Positions 47,153 to 54,995 of a stretch of 64,000 nt of DNA are shown one piece after another (the first letter of the stretch is position 1; each line of letters starts with the position of its first letter). The translations under genes and the position numbers were made by a program. This DNA comes from Afipia sp. GTDB taxonomy: Bacteria; Pseudomonadota; Alphaproteobacteria; Rhizobiales; Xanthobacteraceae. Below the pieces are notes generated by a model that had not been told where the DNA came from, made no database searches, and saw nothing but the letters and a program-made list of their open reading frames with translations. The DNA lies in contig JAFKEQ010000003.1 in the NCBI GenBank assembly GCA_017308575.1, positions 1,364,001 to 1,428,000 of the forward strand, read 5' to 3'.

Positions 47153-48664
47153 ATGGCTAAGCAGCGGAGTTTGTTCGATACAGAAATCGGCATTGTGAAG
47201 GCAATGCTCAGAAAGGGCTGGCGAAATGACGCGATCCATTACTACTTCAACAAACCGGATCGGTTGATCAGCTCCGGACGCATTACGCAGATCAAAAACG
47301 GCAAGTACGGCGCGTCTGTAGAAGAAGCGCAGCCGGAAGAGCTCGAGGCGTTCCTATCAGCTTGGCAAGATCCAAAGAAAGCGCCCCCGGCACCATCTCC
47401 AGTCGACATACGTCTCCTTCGCTCCATGTTCGTCCGCGAAACCGGTACGTGGCGACTGGCCGGCGGCGAAACGGATCGCGTCGAGTGCAAGGCCGGCTTT
47501 CGACTTCAACCGGAGGATCGGTTCTCGAAGGCGCTCCGCGCGATCGCAGGCTTGGCCAACAACAAGGGCGGCTACCTCTTTTTCGGCATCACTGATGCAA
47601 CCTACCAGGCCGATGGACTTTCCGACGACATCTTCACAAAGTCGGACATATCGCTCCTGAACCGTATCCTGACGGGTTCCCTCGACCCCGTTCCTCACGT
47701 CACAAAGGGCCTCATCGAACTCGGTGGCAAGCAGGTAGGCGTGCTCTATGTAGAAAAGCACGATCATGGTCCGGTCATCGCCATCAAGAATGTCGGCCAA
47801 GACGTAAAGGAAGGAGGAATCTACTTCCGCTACGTCGGGGAGACACGTTTGATCAAGCCAGGAGAACTTAGGCAGATCATCGCCGCACGCGAGCGGCGGG
47901 CGGTCGCCGAGTTTAGCGCCCGCATGAACCGCGTCGCAACCGGCAAGGAAGCGACGATCGATTTGGATTCCGGCGAAGTCGCCGGCACCAGCGGCAAATT
48001 TCTGATCGATAAATCTTTGCTTCCGAGCATCCAGTTCGTACGTGAGGGCGAATTCGATGAAAAGAAAGGGGCACCGGCTCTCAAGCTGATCGGCGACGTG
48101 GAGCCGGTTTCGGAGGTGGAGCGGGAGCGAACGAAAGTCATCCGCGAAAATGTCACGCCCGATGCCGTCGTTCGTAACTTCCTGCGCAACGAAAAGGTTG
48201 CCGAGCTCATGCAGTATATCCACTTTCAGGCTCACGCTCAGCGAAAGTGGTTTCCTGTGTGGTTCTACATCGATCAAACGCAATCGACTGCCAACGAGGT
48301 CGCTGAAGACCTACGCAAACAGGTAGCTACCTATCCATCGTCTCGCGACGCTCTAGTCGACCGGCTCGCGGGAAAAGACTCGGCCTTCCGCCAATCGACC
48401 GGGAAGGCGGAAGCCCTGCGCGGAAAATTGGTGCGAGGCGAGATCAAGGCACCAACCGATATAGAAGAGGACGTCATTTTCGCCGGTGCAGTTCAAGCTC
48501 TGCCTACCACGCTGAAGCCTAAGGATCTCGATATCATCCGGACGACCCTTCTGAAGTGTCTTGATCGGGCTCAAGAATCAGATTCGCGTAGCAGCAATCG
48601 TCGAGGTGCCATTTATCGGGCTGCATGCCGGGTCGACGAACTGGCTTACTCGAAGAAAAAATAG
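47153..48664 (+). CDS. Orphan AlbA_2 (Schlafen-like) DNA-binding domain protein
   Basis: 503 aa with a good ribosome site (GAGGAG). The first 55 residues look like a DNA-binding helical module (EIGIVKAMLRKGWRNDAIHY, then SSGRITQIKNGKYG). The AlbA_2 domain follows at about 105-235: ETDRVECKAGFRLQ, AIAGLANNKGGYLFFGITD, LLNRILTGSLDPVPH. The C-terminal half (about 260-503) is charged and unrecognised. AlbA_2 proteins are often ATP-binding regulators or parts of accessory and defence islands. Lower G+C and different codon use than nrdJ, plus flanking repeats, suggest transfer. No partner gene is adjacent. Confidence 0.82.
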   Translation: MAKQRSLFDTEIGIVKAMLRKGWRNDAIHYYFNKPDRLISSGRITQIKNGKYGASVEEAQPEELEAFLSAWQDPKKAPPAPSPVDIRLLRSMFVRETGTWRLAGGETDRVECKAGFRLQPEDRFSKALRAIAGLANNKGGYLFFGITDATYQADGLSDDIFTKSDISLLNRILTGSLDPVPHVTKGLIELGGKQVGVLYVEKHDHGPVIAIKNVGQDVKEGGIYFRYVGETRLIKPGELRQIIAARERRAVAEFSARMNRVATGKEATIDLDSGEVAGTSGKFLIDKSLLPSIQFVREGEFDEKKGAPALKLIGDVEPVSEVERERTKVIRENVTPDAVVRNFLRNEKVAELMQYIHFQAHAQRKWFPVWFYIDQTQSTANEVAEDLRKQVATYPSSRDALVDRLAGKDSAFRQSTGKAEALRGKLVRGEIKAPTDIEEDVIFAGAVQALPTTLKPKDLDIIRTTLLKCLDRAQESDSRSSNRRGAIYRAACRVDELAYSKKK

Positions 48665-48936
48665 CCACACCTAGGCTGCTTTAGCGTCGACACCTATGAA
48701 ACGACCTTACCCCGGATGGAGTGTAGCAAAATCCGGGGCTGCGCGATCTAACTGCACCGCCTTCCCACATTGCGCTTCGCTCCATGCGGGCTACCGGCAA
48801 ACGAAACTTCCCACCACTCACAGTCGTCATCACCGGCCTTGTCCCGGTGATCCACTTTTCCCTTTGCGGACATATCCAAAGGCGTGGATGGCCGGGTCAA
48901 GCCCGGCTATGACAAAGATCGCGTGGGTGACGCGCT

Positions 48937-49026
48937 CGTCATTGCGAGGAGCGTTAGCGACGAAGCAATCCAACCACATGCTTGCTGCACGTCCGGACTG
49001 GATTGCTTCGCTACGCTCGCAATGAA
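48937..49026. repeat. 90-bp interspersed inverted repeat, copy 1
   Basis: The left arm begins CGTCATTGCGAGGAGCG and contains GAAGCAATCCA; the right arm contains TGGATTGCTTC and ends CTCGCAATGA, so the ends pair. The same arms occur at 61694-61778, making it a true repeat within the window. The copies differ in the spacer and in a few arm bases. Confidence 0.85.
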
Positions 49027-49132
49027 GGATAAGACGTCTGCGCAGAAAACGCCCGCCAACCGCCTGCTGAAACTCTCGCACATTGCCGCACCGCAATGAC
49101 GAATTTCATCCGACAGGTCAGCATTGCTGTCT

Positions 49133-49158
49133 GGAACAAGCTGGGCATTAGCCTAGTT
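49133..49158 (+). promoter_or_regulatory. Weak sigma EcfG-like promoter before small membrane protein
   Basis: GGAAC (49133-49137), 17 bases, AGTT (49155-49158). One mismatch in the -10 element against CGTT. The small gene starts 25 bases after it, a good distance. Judged weak because AGTT occurs more often by chance. Confidence 0.3.
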
Positions 49159-49182
49159 TGGAAGATGGAATGGAGGTGCGTC

Positions 49183-49353
49183 ATGCGGCTTCATCTCAAT
49201 GGCTTCGATGACGACGGCAGCGACCGGCTGGTGTGCCTTTCGGTCGTGGTGGCGGTGCTAGCGCTGACAGCGGCGGCCGTGCTCTATCTGGGTCTGGTCT
49301 ATCAGGCTCCGGCGACGACGGCGGCGCGCGTGTTGCTGTCCGCGCCGCTCTGA
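49183..49353 (+). CDS. Small single-span membrane protein, unknown function
   Basis: 56 aa: a polar start (MRLHLNGFDDDGSDRL), one clear membrane segment (VCLSVVVAVLALTAAAVLYL) and a short Ala-rich end. The ribosome site TGGAGG is 7 bases before the ATG at 49183. No family is recognised. The upstream GGAAC/AGTT pair may put it in the stress regulon. Confidence 0.55.
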   Translation: MRLHLNGFDDDGSDRLVCLSVVVAVLALTAAAVLYLGLVYQAPATTAARVLLSAPL

Positions 49354-49463
49354 ATCGAATGCACGATCCGGACCGATCCAGCATGGATCGAGGGCGATCC
49401 TGCGAGGCGCACCATGCGCTCTCGCTTCAGCGTGACGCCGTCTGACCAACTCATCTCATCGCG

Positions 49464-49613
49464 CTAGTGACGCTTGAAATACTGCACGTCGCGCTCGTGC
49501 TTCTCCGCCGCCGCGCGCGACTTGAACGTGCCGAGATTGCGGCGCTTGCCAGTCTTCGGATTGATTTTACGGGAATAGAGCCGGTATTCGCCGGAGCTTA
49601 GCTTGCGGATCAT
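49464..49613 (-). CDS. 49-residue basic protein conserved in Rhizobiales, unknown function
   Basis: Starts MIRKLSSGEYRLYSRK, continues TGKRRNLGTFKSRAAAEKHE and ends YFKRH. It is rich in Lys/Arg with alternating hydrophobic residues, like a tiny beta-beta-alpha DNA- or RNA-binding fold (the N-terminal arm of tyrosine recombinases has a similar pattern). I recall near-identical annotated small proteins in Bradyrhizobium. Too short for most gene finders. The ribosome site is an AGGTCGCC stretch before the ATG at 49613. Confidence 0.75.
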   Translation of the reverse strand: MIRKLSSGEYRLYSRKINPKTGKRRNLGTFKSRAAAEKHERDVQYFKRH

Positions 49614-49855
49614 GGCGACCTCCTGACGTCATCGCTGATCCATTTCAATGCCGGACGCAGCCACGCGTTCCGCTGGGCGAACAAACGCGTGAGACTGCGC
49701 GATCTCGCCGCGCGTGACCTGCGGCCGCCGATCTTCCCTCACCGCCCGTTTCATGTAGCATCCGCTTACGCCCGCTGCCGCGCTCCCCGTGCGGTGCAGG
49801 AAAAACAAGAACAATCAGGATGCGGTTCGCCGCTCTTCGGAAAGGAAACGCTGCA

Positions 49856-50833
49856 ATGAAGTCCCTCGCCCGCGCGCTGGGAGCGCTGACCATTCTTGCC
49901 ACCTGTACGGCTGGTGCCGGACAGGCTGCGGCCGCCGACTACCCCAATCGCCCGATCCGGCTGATCGTTCACTTCCCGGCGGGCACGTCCACCGACGTGA
50001 TCGCGCGTTCTTTCGCCGACAGCATTTCGCCGAAGCTCGGGCAGCAGATCATCATCGACAACAAGGCCGGTGCGGAAGGCTCCATCGCGGCCAGCGAACT
50101 GAAGCGCAGCGCGCCGGACGGCTACACCATCCTGCTCGCCACCAACAGCGCGATGTCAGGCGTGCCGACCACGCGCAAGACGCCGCCTTATGACGTCACC
50201 ACCGATTTCACGCCGATCACCGATATCGGCCGCTACAATTTCTTCGTGTACGTGAACAAGGATATTCCGGTCAAAACCCTGTCGGAACTGATCGCCTATG
50301 CGAAAGCAAATCCGGGCAAGATCGCCTATGGCGCGCCTCACATCACGGGCCGTCTGGCGTCCGCGACCCTTGTGGCGGCCAACAATCTCGACGTGACCCC
50401 CGTCCCCTACAAGGGCGAACCGACGGCCATCACCGACCTGATCACGGGGCGCATCCAGATGATGATCTCCACCTCCGGAGGCGGCATGCCCCAGGTGAAG
50501 GCCGGAAAGCTCGTGGCGCTGGCAACGATCCTCGACAAGCGCAGCCCGATCGCGCCGGACGTGCCGACCATGGCGGAAGCCGGATTTCCGGATTTCAAAA
50601 TCCAGCCGTGGGCCGCCCTGTTCGGGCCGGCGAACATGCCGCCCGAGATCGTCGCCAGGTTGAACAAGGCGTTCACCGAAGCAATGAACGATCCCGCCGT
50701 GAAGCAGCGGATGGCCGAGCAGGACTTCGCGCTGAAACCCTCGACGCCGGAACAGCTCGGAGAACTCGTGAAGCAACAGCTCGATGTTCACCGCAAGGCG
50801 GTCGCGGCCGCCGGCGTCGAGATCGTCGATTGA
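49856..50833 (+). CDS. Tripartite tricarboxylate transporter substrate-binding protein (Bug family)
   Basis: 325 aa from the ATG at 49856 (GGAAACG before it). Signal peptide (LGALTILATCTAGAGQAAA), then the Bug/TctC fold: YPNRPIRLIVHFPAGTSTDV, VIARSFADSISPKLGQQ, TNSAMSGVPTTRK, PVPYKGEPTAITDLITGRIQ. Binds small carboxylates in the periplasm. No TctA/TctB membrane genes are adjacent, which is common for this expanded family. Confidence 0.92.
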   Translation: MKSLARALGALTILATCTAGAGQAAAADYPNRPIRLIVHFPAGTSTDVIARSFADSISPKLGQQIIIDNKAGAEGSIAASELKRSAPDGYTILLATNSAMSGVPTTRKTPPYDVTTDFTPITDIGRYNFFVYVNKDIPVKTLSELIAYAKANPGKIAYGAPHITGRLASATLVAANNLDVTPVPYKGEPTAITDLITGRIQMMISTSGGGMPQVKAGKLVALATILDKRSPIAPDVPTMAEAGFPDFKIQPWAALFGPANMPPEIVARLNKAFTEAMNDPAVKQRMAEQDFALKPSTPEQLGELVKQQLDVHRKAVAAAGVEIVD

Positions 50834-50848
50834 GAGTGCGGAAAACAG

Positions 50849-50870
50849 GGAGCGGCCTGCCGGCCGCTCC
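50849..50870. terminator. Hairpin between convergent Bug and haemoglobin genes
   Basis: Perfect 9-bp stem GGAGCGGCC / GGCCGCTCC with loop TGCC, 15 bases after the Bug stop and touching the haemoglobin stop. There is no T-run. Confidence 0.55.
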
Positions 50871-51292
50871 TACACGCTATGCCTCGGCTTTGCGATCTCG
50901 CCGCGCGTGGTCGCGATGCCCATTTCAAAACTGTCGGCGATCCGCTTCGCGCGGTCGATGAAGGCCTCGGCCACCTCATCTGAAAATATCTCGCGCGCGG
51001 TCTGCTCAAACAACGCCAGCCAGCGGTCGAAATGCTCGCCCCGCAGCGGCAGCATCAGGTGCGGGCGCATCGGGCGGCCGTTGTAACGCCCGGTCCGCAG
51101 CACCATCGACGACCAGAAATCGCTGATCTGCGCGATGTGATGATCCCAGTCCTTCACCTGCGCATTGAAGATCGGACCGATCAGGTCATCCTCCCGCGCG
51201 CGGCCGTAGAAGGTCGCGACCAGCCGCGCGATGTTCTCCTCGGTCAGGTCGGGATGGAAGGTGTGGAGCGTGGGATTGGGCTGGCTGGTCAT
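50870..51292 (-). CDS. Group III truncated haemoglobin
   Basis: 140 aa from 51292 (MTSQPNPTLHTFHPDLTEEN). A globin of the TrHbIII type: LVATFYGRAREDDLIGPIF (B helix with Phe-Tyr), HIAQISDFWSSMVLRTGRYN (E region, Trp present), then GEHFDRWLALFEQT with the proximal His in HF. May bind O2 or NO, or detoxify NO. The gene downstream of it on this strand is convergent, so it is probably transcribed with the small Cys-rich gene upstream. Confidence 0.9.
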   Translation of the reverse strand: MTSQPNPTLHTFHPDLTEENIARLVATFYGRAREDDLIGPIFNAQVKDWDHHIAQISDFWSSMVLRTGRYNGRPMRPHLMLPLRGEHFDRWLALFEQTAREIFSDEVAEAFIDRAKRIADSFEMGIATTRGEIAKPRHSV

Positions 51293-51348
51293 GCGATTGA
51301 TGTAGGCCGCCCGCTCGCCGCAGACAACCGCCGCAAGACCAGCTTGCG

Positions 51349-51549
51349 CTATTTGCAGACCTTGTCGCGCCGCTTGTCCTGAAGCCGCCGGTCGCAATAG
51401 GTCGAGCAGGCCTTCCCGCTGACCTTGGTGCAATACGCGACACATTTGTCATAGCTGCATCCCCAGGCGTCCGCGGCGCGAGCCATCTGCGGCGCAGCCG
51501 CAAAAGCCATCATGACAACAGAAGCAACCCCTAATCTCACGAGCAGCAT
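51349..51549 (-). CDS. Small secreted Cys-rich protein, unknown function
   Basis: 66 aa from the ATG at 51549. A signal peptide (VRLGVASVVMMAFAAAPQMA) is followed by about 43 residues with six Cys: WGCSYDKCVAYCTKVSGKAC, STYCDRR and a Cys next to last. The even Cys number suggests three disulfides outside the cytoplasm. The family is unknown to me. It lies 56 bases upstream of the haemoglobin gene. Confidence 0.65.
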   Translation of the reverse strand: MLLVRLGVASVVMMAFAAAPQMARAADAWGCSYDKCVAYCTKVSGKACSTYCDRRLQDKRRDKVCK

Positions 51550-51698
51550 GTCGGCCTCCCCCAACCTGTAAACCGCCGAGATTACATCAGGCGGCTCCCG
51601 CTCAAACTAGCCAAATAGCTAGGGAGGCAGATTCACATCCGCCAACCGCATGCCCTCCTGCCCGGCATCTATCCCGGGTGGAGACTAGGGGGAGCAGG

Positions 51699-52469
51699 AT
51701 GGCCGCTCATGGACCTGCTTCAGCGCCCTCGCCGCAACCCGCAAGCTGGGCTATTTTGCGCGGAGGATCACGGCTTCCGGAGCCACCCCTGCGCAATATC
51801 GATTTCAGTTCATGGCAGAGCGTCCTGGTGACGCTGGCGGGTCTCGCGCTGATCACGCTGATCGGCGTCGGCATCCGCCTGCTCGCGATGTTCACCATCC
51901 AGCAGCGCCGCGAGCGCATGAACCGCCAGATCAACGAGCGGCTGCGCACGCTGATCGCGGCCTACAAGGTGCTCGGCGGCTCGTTCACCGGCGACCTCGC
52001 CGTTGATCCGATGCATCTTCGCGACCTGCGGCGCGCCGAGCCGTCCGCCGAAGATGCGGAGCAGCCCGGCAATGGCGTGGGCGGGTCGGACCGCAAGCGG
52101 CGAATCCGCGATGCCGTGGAGGCGGCGCTGTCGGATATCATCCTGCTTGGCACCGAGCAGCATGTCCGCCTCGCCGAACGCGCAGCGCGCGAACTGGTGG
52201 ACGGCCGCCCGGTCCATACCCATGAACTCGTGGTGGCGCTGCGCGATTTCATTCGCGAAGCGCTCGATCTCGATCCCGTCCCCGCCGATCTCGCCATTCC
52301 GATGCAGGGCCCCGCGCGGCCCTCAGCGTCCGGCGGACGCGGCGGCAAGGGCGAACGCGAAGGCTCGGGAAAGGGCGGCGGAGGCGGCGGCGGCATGGGA
52401 ATGGGTGGCGGCATGGGCGGCGGCGGAATGGGAGTCGGCACTTATGACGACGACCACCACCACGCGTAG
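51699..52469 (+). CDS. Membrane-anchored protein with Gly-rich C-terminus, unknown function
   Basis: 256 aa from the ATG at 51699 with a strong GGGGGAG site; an upstream GTG at 51678 is less likely. One membrane segment at about 40-65 (SVLVTLAGLALITLIGVGIR), then a conserved-looking helical region (MNRQINERLRTLIAAYKVLG; LSDIILLGTEQHVRLAERAA; HTHELVVALRDFIREALDLD) and a Gly/Met-rich tail ending in DDDHHHA. The family is not identified; I recall similar hypothetical proteins in this group. Confidence 0.7.
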   Translation: MAAHGPASAPSPQPASWAILRGGSRLPEPPLRNIDFSSWQSVLVTLAGLALITLIGVGIRLLAMFTIQQRRERMNRQINERLRTLIAAYKVLGGSFTGDLAVDPMHLRDLRRAEPSAEDAEQPGNGVGGSDRKRRIRDAVEAALSDIILLGTEQHVRLAERAARELVDGRPVHTHELVVALRDFIREALDLDPVPADLAIPMQGPARPSASGGRGGKGEREGSGKGGGGGGGMGMGGGMGGGGMGVGTYDDDHHHA

Positions 52470-52567
52470 AAACCATCCCCGTTTGAAACACGCCTGCTCT
52501 TGATTCCGGTCAATTCCTGCGCGCCGCCCTGGTGTATGCTCAAGGCACACGCCAACAGGAGATCGCC

Positions 52568-52783
52568 ATGTCCGCATCCGAAATCGCCAGCCGACATTTC
52601 GCCGCGGCGATCGCCGAAGCCAAAACCTCGGGACAGGACAGTGATGGCGTCTGCCGCGCGCTGCTCGGGCTTGTCGTGAACAAGTATCTCGAGACGCGCA
52701 GCGTCGGCGATGTGCAATCGGAACTGCATTTTCTCGCCGACAACTGCGATCCCGATACGGACTTCGCGTTTATGCGACCATGA
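52568..52783 (+). CDS. Small cytoplasmic protein, unknown function
   Basis: 71 aa, mostly helical, no signal or membrane segment (SEIASRHFAAAIAEAK; VCRALLGLVVNKYLETRSVG; LHFLADNCDPDTDF). The ATG at 52568 has AGGAG seven bases upstream. No family recognised. Confidence 0.6.
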   Translation: MSASEIASRHFAAAIAEAKTSGQDSDGVCRALLGLVVNKYLETRSVGDVQSELHFLADNCDPDTDFAFMRP

Positions 52784-52818
52784 GGCGATGTCGTAACGTC
52801 GCGACCGTTATTAAGATT

Positions 52819-52934
52819 GTGTCCCGGGCGCGGCGCAGCATGCAATGATGCGCCGCTGAACCGGGACCGTTCGAGACCGTGACGGTCCCGGCTCTGCGAT
52901 GCACCGCTGAAGCGCTGCATCGCGTCCGGGACAC
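52819..52934. repeat. 116-bp cloverleaf-forming repeat element
   Basis: Outer stem GTGTCCCGG (52819-52827) / CCGGGACAC (52926-52934). Inside are three further perfect arms: GCGGCGCA / TGCGCCGC (52830-52837 with 52849-52856), CCGGGACCGT / ACGGTCCCGG (52861-52870 with 52882-52891) and GCGATGCA / TGCATCGC (52896-52903 with 52916-52923). The last has an inner CGC-TGAA-GCG. This closes a four-way junction. It is not a tRNA: it lacks the T-loop and anticodon features. It lies 14 bases from the hbdA-like stop. I recall similar sequences in related genomes. Confidence 0.8.
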
Positions 52935-52947
52935 CAGTCCTCAAACC

Positions 52948-53802
52948 TCACCCCTTCGCGTAATTATAGAATCCCTGCCCGGTCTTACGACCGAGATGGC
53001 CGGCATCGACCATTTCCTTGAGCAGCGGCGCGGGCCGGTACTTCGGATCGTTGAAGCCGGTGTAGAACACCTCCATCACCGACAGCATGGTGTCGAGGCC
53101 GATCATGTCGGCCAGCGCCAGCGGCCCGATCGGATGGTTGCAGCCGAGCTTCATGCCCGCGTCGATCTCCTCCGCCGAGGCGATGCCTTCGGCCAGCGCG
53201 AAAATCGCCTCGTTGATCATCGGGCACAGGATGCGGTTCACCGCGAAGCCCGGGCTGTTCTTGGCGGTGACCGCCACCTTGCCGACGCGCTGTGCAAAAG
53301 CGAGCGCCTTGGCGTGAGTGTCGTCCGAGGTCTGCAGGCCGCGGATCAGTTCGAGCAACTGCATCACCGGCACCGGGTTGAAGAAGTGCATGCCGATGAA
53401 GCGGTCCGGACGGTCGGTCGCGGCGGCGAGTTTCGTCACCGAGATTGACGAGGTGTTGGTGGCCACCAGCGCATGCGGCTGCAGGCCGGCGCAGAGGTCC
53501 TTGAGGATCTTGATCTTGAGGTCTTCGTTTTCGGTCGCGGCTTCGATCACCAGATCGCAGGAGGACAGCTTCGATTTGTCGGTGGTTCCGTTGATCCGCT
53601 TCAGCGCAGCGTCGCGATCGGCTTCGGTCATCTTCTCTTTCTTGACCAGCCGGTCGAGGCTGCCGCCGATGGTCGATACGCCACGCGACACGGCCGCGTC
53701 GGAGATGTCCACCATCACCACCTGCAGGCCCGCAGCCGCGCAGACCTGCGCGATGCCATTGCCCATGGTGCCGGCGCCGATGATGCCAACCGTCTCGATC
53801 AT
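52948..53802 (-). CDS. 3-hydroxybutyryl-CoA dehydrogenase
   Basis: 284 aa. NAD-binding Rossmann start VGIIGAGTMGNGIAQVCAAA and VVMVDISD. The substrate region NTSSISVTKLAAAT, then RFIGMHFFNPVPVMQLLEL with the catalytic His, and VNRILCPMINEAIFALAEGI. Stand-alone FadB-like/HbdA enzyme acting on 3-hydroxyacyl-CoA in butyrate, polyhydroxybutyrate or phenylacetate metabolism. Confidence 0.95.
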   Translation of the reverse strand: MIETVGIIGAGTMGNGIAQVCAAAGLQVVMVDISDAAVSRGVSTIGGSLDRLVKKEKMTEADRDAALKRINGTTDKSKLSSCDLVIEAATENEDLKIKILKDLCAGLQPHALVATNTSSISVTKLAAATDRPDRFIGMHFFNPVPVMQLLELIRGLQTSDDTHAKALAFAQRVGKVAVTAKNSPGFAVNRILCPMINEAIFALAEGIASAEEIDAGMKLGCNHPIGPLALADMIGLDTMLSVMEVFYTGFNDPKYRPAPLLKEMVDAGHLGRKTGQGFYNYAKG

Positions 53803-53889
53803 GTCCGTCGTCCTTTCATTGCTTCATTCAGGCAGCCACCCTGCCGCGTAGCTCACGCGGCCCGGATCGCACCTCTTTCGTGGGCTTGT

Positions 53890-54597
53890 CTACTCTGCCG
53901 GGCGGGGCTGCGCCACCGCCAACATCGGCTGCGCCCGCGCGATGGCGGCCAGCGAGCAGCCCTCGCAATAGCGGCGGTCCTTGTAGTCGATCCAGTTGTG
54001 CGCGAACACGCGCTCGTTCGGGATGTTGTAGCGGGTCTGCAGCACCCTCACGAGGATGCGCCAGGCCGCGACCTGCGCCTCGGTGGGCGGCTTGCGCACG
54101 TTGGGATAGTTGCCGACGAATTCGATGCCGATGGAATTGTCGTCGGTGATCTGGCCGAAGGTCGAACTGTTGTCGATGAACTTGTTGTCCTTGCGGTTGC
54201 CGTCGCGGACATGATGCGGGACGGCGAATTCCACGATGGACCAGTAGACCGTGCCGTCGGTTTCGACCCATGCCGTCGCGCCGCGCCGGTCCGGTTTCTC
54301 CGTCTGTTTCTGCGCCATACGGCGCGCCGATCCCGGCGGCCCCTCGGACTGATGGACCACGATATTGCGCCACTCGCGGGCCAGTTCGAGCCGCCCCCAT
54401 GGCGTCAGCCAGACCATGTTGAGCCCCGGAATCTCCGGCGTGCCTCTGGCGCGGGCGGCATTTTCAAAGCTTGTTGGCGGCGCGGAAGGTCCCGTGGCCT
54501 CGTCCGGGCGCCCGAGGCTGGCCGTGGTCTGCGCGGCCGCAGGCCAAGAGCCACACAGCAGCAATAGCGTCACGATCGCGCGAAGGACCATCCCCAA
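53890..54597 (-). CDS. N-acetylmuramoyl-L-alanine amidase (Amidase_2/AmpD-like), secreted
   Basis: 235 aa. The N-terminus (LRAIVTLLLLCGSWPAAAQT) is a signal peptide. The amidase_2 fold is read from NIVVHQSEGPPG (first zinc His), VPHHVRDGN, NSIGIEFVGNY and VFAHNWIDYKDRRYCEGC. The usual AmpD ending (HxxxxxxxxDPG) is changed to a Tyr/Cys-rich one, so the third metal ligand is not obvious. Probably acts on periplasmic peptidoglycan. Confidence 0.82.
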   Translation of the reverse strand: MGMVLRAIVTLLLLCGSWPAAAQTTASLGRPDEATGPSAPPTSFENAARARGTPEIPGLNMVWLTPWGRLELAREWRNIVVHQSEGPPGSARRMAQKQTEKPDRRGATAWVETDGTVYWSIVEFAVPHHVRDGNRKDNKFIDNSSTFGQITDDNSIGIEFVGNYPNVRKPPTEAQVAAWRILVRVLQTRYNIPNERVFAHNWIDYKDRRYCEGCSLAAIARAQPMLAVAQPRPAE

Positions 54598-54688
54598 ATC
54601 GCCATCCCCGTTCCGGCCCGTCGAGCATAGCCCACCGCCCGGATTGGAAAAGACCTAACTCAAGCCATCCCGCTCAAGCGGACAGCAA

Positions 54689-54712
54689 AAAGCCCCGCTC
54701 ACGCGGGGCTTT
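54689..54712 (-). terminator. Intrinsic terminator downstream of psiF
   Basis: On the minus strand a 10-bp stem AAAGCCCCGC / GCGGGGCTTT with loop GTGA runs into a further TT. It ends the psiF transcript before the amidase promoter region. Confidence 0.85.
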
Positions 54713-54750
54713 GCAATCGTCCGTGCAAGTGGCTTCAGAAGCCGACCGGC

Positions 54751-54972
54751 TTAGCCCATGCACTTCTTGACCGAGCTGTTCTTGGCAGCGCCCGAGAGCG
54801 GCTTGCCGTCGGCGCTCTTGGCGTTGTCTTCACAGCACTTCTTCATGAAGCTGGCCTTGGCCGCGCCCGACAGGGGCTTGCCGTCGCTGCTGACGGCCTT
54901 GCAGGACGCATCCGCCAGCGCAGGCGCGGCGGCAAAGAGGCTCAAAACGACAACAAGAGAGAGACGTTTCAT
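54751..54972 (-). CDS. PsiF family repeat protein, secreted
   Basis: 73 aa from the ATG at 54972. Signal peptide (LSLVVVLSLFAAAPALA), then two PsiF repeats, ADASCKAVSSDGKPLSGAAK and NAKSADGKPLSGAAKNSSVK, each with Cys-Lys partners. PsiF is a phosphate-starvation-inducible protein in E. coli with unknown biochemical role. Here the upstream region carries a perfect sigma EcfG promoter, so general stress is the likely inducer. Confidence 0.88.
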   Translation of the reverse strand: MKRLSLVVVLSLFAAAPALADASCKAVSSDGKPLSGAAKASFMKKCCEDNAKSADGKPLSGAAKNSSVKKCMG

Positions 54973-54995
54973 AGGAGGCTCCAGGCAAATGAATA

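Larger units (their letters stand above)
48665..49182. repeat. Gene-free region with a cluster of dispersed palindromic repeats
   Basis: About 520 bases after the AlbA_2 gene that I read as non-coding. It holds four separable palindromes: CCCCGGAT ... ATCCGGGG (48710-48738); ATCACCGG-N7-CCGGTGAT (48829-48851); GCCGGG-TCAAG-CCCGGC within 48881-48915; and a longer unit at 48937-49026. All resemble interspersed extragenic repeats of Bradyrhizobium relatives, from memory. Confidence 0.7.

Noticed and set aside
46957..49182. Integrated phage or plasmid around the AlbA_2 gene
   Set aside because: No integrase, tRNA target, att repeats or phage genes; only one accessory gene and small repeats.
52819..52934. 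tRNA or tmRNA gene
   Set aside because: Cloverleaf shape only; no CCA end, T-loop GTTCRA or plausible anticodon loop.
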